Part shown: positions 62,027 through 64,000 of the stretch, piece after piece
Numbering within the stretch: position 1 is the first letter of the stretch
How the letters are laid out: the number at the start of each line of letters is the position of its first letter
Source: Thalassovita sp.
GTDB lineage: Bacteria; Pseudomonadota; Alphaproteobacteria; Rhodobacterales; Rhodobacteraceae
Assembly (NCBI RefSeq): GCF_963691685.1
Contig: NZ_OY829290.1
Span: 4,181,001-4,245,000 of the forward strand
Direction: 5' to 3'
Length of the DNA stretch: 64,000 bases
Position numbers and translations under genes: made by a program
Notes under the pieces: model-generated
Database searches by the model: none
Told to the model about the DNA's origin: nothing
What the model saw: only the letters and a program-made list of their open reading frames with translations

Positions 62027-64000
62027 TTAATGCGCCTCTGCCCAATTGGCACCACGGCCTGCATCCACAACCAGCGGCACTGACATATGCAGGGCCGGTG
62101 CGGCGGCGCCTTCCATCACCTCACGGGCCACGGCGATCACCTGATCCGCAGCATCCTCTGCCACCTCAAAGATCAATTCATCGTGGACCTGCAGCAGCAT
62201 CTTGGCGGGCAGATCCTTGATCGCGGCGGGCATGCGGATCATCGCACGGCGGATTACATCAGCCGCGGTGCCCTGGATCGGTGCGTTGATTGCTGCACGC
62301 TGGGCAAAGCCAGCGCGCGGCCCTTTGGCGTTGATCTCCGGCATATGGATTTTGCGGCCAAAGAGCGTCTGGACGTAAAGGTTCTCTTTCGCAAAGGCCT
62401 TGGTGTTATCCATATAGGTGCGGATGCCGGGGAAACGTTCGAAGTACCGCGTGATAAAGGCCTGCGCGTCCCCGCGCGGGATGTGCAGATTGCGCGCCAG
62501 ACCAAAGGCCGAGATGCCATAGATCACACCAAAGTTGATCGCCTTGGCCTGACGGCGGATCTCAGGCGTCATTTCAGACATCGGCACATCAAACATTTCC
62601 GAAGCGGTCATGGCGTGAATGTCATGACCGTCCTTGAACGCCTGTTTCAGCGCGTCGATCCCGGCCATTTCCGCCAGAATGCGCAGTTCGATCTGGCTGT
62701 AATCGAGCGACAGAAGAACCTTGCCCTCATCCGCCACAAAAGCTTCGCGGATTTTGCGACCCTCTTCGCTGCGCACGGGAATGTTCTGCAGGTTCGGATC
62801 GTTTGACGCCATCCGGCCAGTATTGGCGCCGCTTTGCAGGTAAGAGGTGTGGACCCGTCCGGTGTCAGGATGGATGTGATCCTGCAGCGCGTCGGTGTAG
62901 GTCGATTTCAGCTTCTGCAGCTGACGGTAATCCAGCACGCGGCGAGCAAAAGTGTGGTCATTGGCCAAATCTTCCAACACGTCGGCAGGGGTGGACCACT
63001 GACCGGTTTTGGTTTTCTTGCCGCCTTCCAGCTCCATCTCTTCAAACAGGATCTTGCCGACCTGTGCCGGGCTCTGGACGTTGAACTCGTGGCCTGCCAG
63101 CTCATAGAGCTCGGCCTCATAGCCGGCCATTTTCTGGGCAAAGCTGTTGGACATCCGGCTGAGCGCATCGCGGTCCACCTTGATGCCGGTCATTTCCATG
63201 TCTTTCAGCACATGAACCAGCGGACGTTCCAGTTTTTCATAGACCGTGGTCACCTGTTCCTGATGCAGCTGCGGTTTCAGCTTCTGCCACAGGCGCAGGG
63301 TGATATCGGCATCTTCGGCGGCATATTTCACCGCATCCTCAATCGGCACCCGGTCAAAGGTGATGGCGGATTTGCCCGAGCCCAGCAGCGATTTAATCGG
63401 GATCGGCGTGTGGTTCAGATAGCGTTCGGACAGCGCATCCATCCCGTGACCATGGATCCCCGCATGCAGCGCGTAGGAGATCAGCATGGTGTCATCAATC
63501 GGCCCCACCTCAATCCCGTAGCGTGAAAAGATTTTGGCGTCATACTTCATGTTTTGGCCGATCTTCAGGATGCTTTCATCCTCCAACATCGGCTTCAGCA
63601 TCGCCAGGGCTTGGTCGAGATCCATCTGACCTTCCGCCAGCTGATCAGAGCCAAAGAGGTCATCCGACCCGGCCTTGTGGGTCAGCGGCACATAACAGGC
63701 CCGCCCCGCCTCGGAGCTGAGGCAGATCCCCACCAGATCCACCCGCATTTCATCCAGACCGGTGGTTTCGGTATCCACCGCGACATAGCCACGTTTGTAG
63801 GCCGCATCGATCCAGGTCTGCAGAGCCGCGGCATCTTTGACCCATGCGTAAGCTTCGGGGTCAAAGGGCAGATCTTCCGGCACATCAACCTCACCCGCGG
63901 CACCGGCGCCCTGCTGCGGGGTGTCATTGATCACCGGGGCCTCAACACCCAACTGTTCGGCGATACGCTTGGTGAGGGTGCGGAACTCCATCTCGGCGAG
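62027..64000 (-). CDS. polA: DNA polymerase I (N-terminus outside window)
   Basis: The visible 657 residues run off the right edge; the frame stays open. Full PolA is about 930 residues, so the 5'-3' exonuclease domain is missing from view. Present are a 3'-5' exonuclease-type domain with D-T-E-T-T-G-L near 75-81 and Y-A-A-E-D-A-D-I, and the polymerase domain with motif A (S-L-D-Y-S-Q-I-E-L-R), motif B (R-R-Q-A-K-A-I-N-F-G-V-I-Y-G) and motif C (Q-V-H-D-E-L-I-F-E). The proofreading acidic residues appear intact. It fills gaps and removes primers in replication and repair. Confidence 0.96.
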   Translation of the reverse strand, partial: LAEMEFRTLTKRIAEQLGVEAPVINDTPQQGAGAAGEVDVPEDLPFDPEAYAWVKDAAALQTWIDAAYKRGYVAVDTETTGLDEMRVDLVGICLSSEAGRACYVPLTHKAGSDDLFGSDQLAEGQMDLDQALAMLKPMLEDESILKIGQNMKYDAKIFSRYGIEVGPIDDTMLISYALHAGIHGHGMDALSERYLNHTPIPIKSLLGSGKSAITFDRVPIEDAVKYAAEDADITLRLWQKLKPQLHQEQVTTVYEKLERPLVHVLKDMEMTGIKVDRDALSRMSNSFAQKMAGYEAELYELAGHEFNVQSPAQVGKILFEEMELEGGKKTKTGQWSTPADVLEDLANDHTFARRVLDYRQLQKLKSTYTDALQDHIHPDTGRVHTSYLQSGANTGRMASNDPNLQNIPVRSEEGRKIREAFVADEGKVLLSLDYSQIELRILAEMAGIDALKQAFKDGHDIHAMTASEMFDVPMSEMTPEIRRQAKAINFGVIYGISAFGLARNLHIPRGDAQAFITRYFERFPGIRTYMDNTKAFAKENLYVQTLFGRKIHMPEINAKGPRAGFAQRAAINAPIQGTAADVIRRAMIRMPAAIKDLPAKMLLQVHDELIFEVAEDAADQVIAVAREVMEGAAAPALHMSVPLVVDAGRGANWAEAH

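Overview
The window is GC-rich, densely coding bacterial chromosome. Protein content points to the Roseobacter group of the Rhodobacteraceae (Alphaproteobacteria): a MoxR/DUF58/DUF4159 gene chain, DUF599, DUF1285, DUF1203 and DUF2478 genes, a DUF5928-type glycosyltransferase, an OmpA-type lipoprotein, a PrtD-type secretion pair, and MlaA and MlaC side by side. This assignment rests on recognised protein families, not on a marker gene. No rRNA, tRNA, CRISPR array, transposase, integrase or prophage gene was found. The window reads as ordinary core chromosome with small accessory pockets.

Layout. 1-2.5 kb: 5' part of glcD (cut by the left edge), a HemJ/CopD-like membrane protein, a DUF599 membrane protein and a small exported protein. 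2.5-9.2 kb: four overlapping minus-strand genes (MoxR ATPase, DUF58, BatA/DUF4159, BatA/glutamine-amidotransferase-like) that look like one envelope-linked unit. 9.2-16.4 kb: DUF1285, a VOC protein with a WYL regulator, tesB, sseA-aspC, smpB, and an ECF-type sigma factor with an NTF2-like exported protein. 16.5-26.5 kb: SulP transporter, two DMT exporters, a membrane protein of unknown function, dapA, a soluble lytic transglycosylase, the two MnmC activities as separate divergent genes, and nth with a PfkB (adenosine) kinase. 27-32 kb: serine hydrolase, AraC-Ogt DNA repair protein, OmpA lipoprotein, FMN reductase, VOC protein and a MaoC-like dehydratase.

32-40 kb: a sulfotransferase divergent from a Core-2/I-branching-like glycosyltransferase (probable surface-glycan genes), a HIT protein, DUF1203 behind a perfect hairpin that covers its ribosome binding site, rsmD with a ferredoxin-reductase-like flavoprotein, a Prx5 peroxiredoxin, then a divergent pair of unrecognised genes: a leucine-rich protein with an unclear 5' end and an EF-hand, Ser/Ala-rich acidic protein. 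40-48.3 kb: mscS, phhB, a FemAB/GNAT-like protein, GDPD, RidA, a type I secretion ABC/HlyD pair with no obvious substrate beside it, then mlaA-mlaC. 48.3-57.5 kb: class A penicillin-binding protein, glnK-amtB with an upstream region rich in inverted repeats, DUF2478, tex and adenine deaminase. 57.5-64 kb: a FadJ-like fusion with two acyl-CoA dehydrogenases in an arrangement like the pim (dicarboxylate/pimeloyl-CoA) operon, then polA running off the right edge.

The best candidates for something undescribed are the EF-hand protein and its leucine-rich neighbour, the sulfotransferase/glycosyltransferase pair, the RBS-masking hairpin before DUF1203, and the leader of the pim-like operon (repeat array, promoter and terminator-like hairpin in sequence). 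No complete novel system can be claimed from sequence alone.
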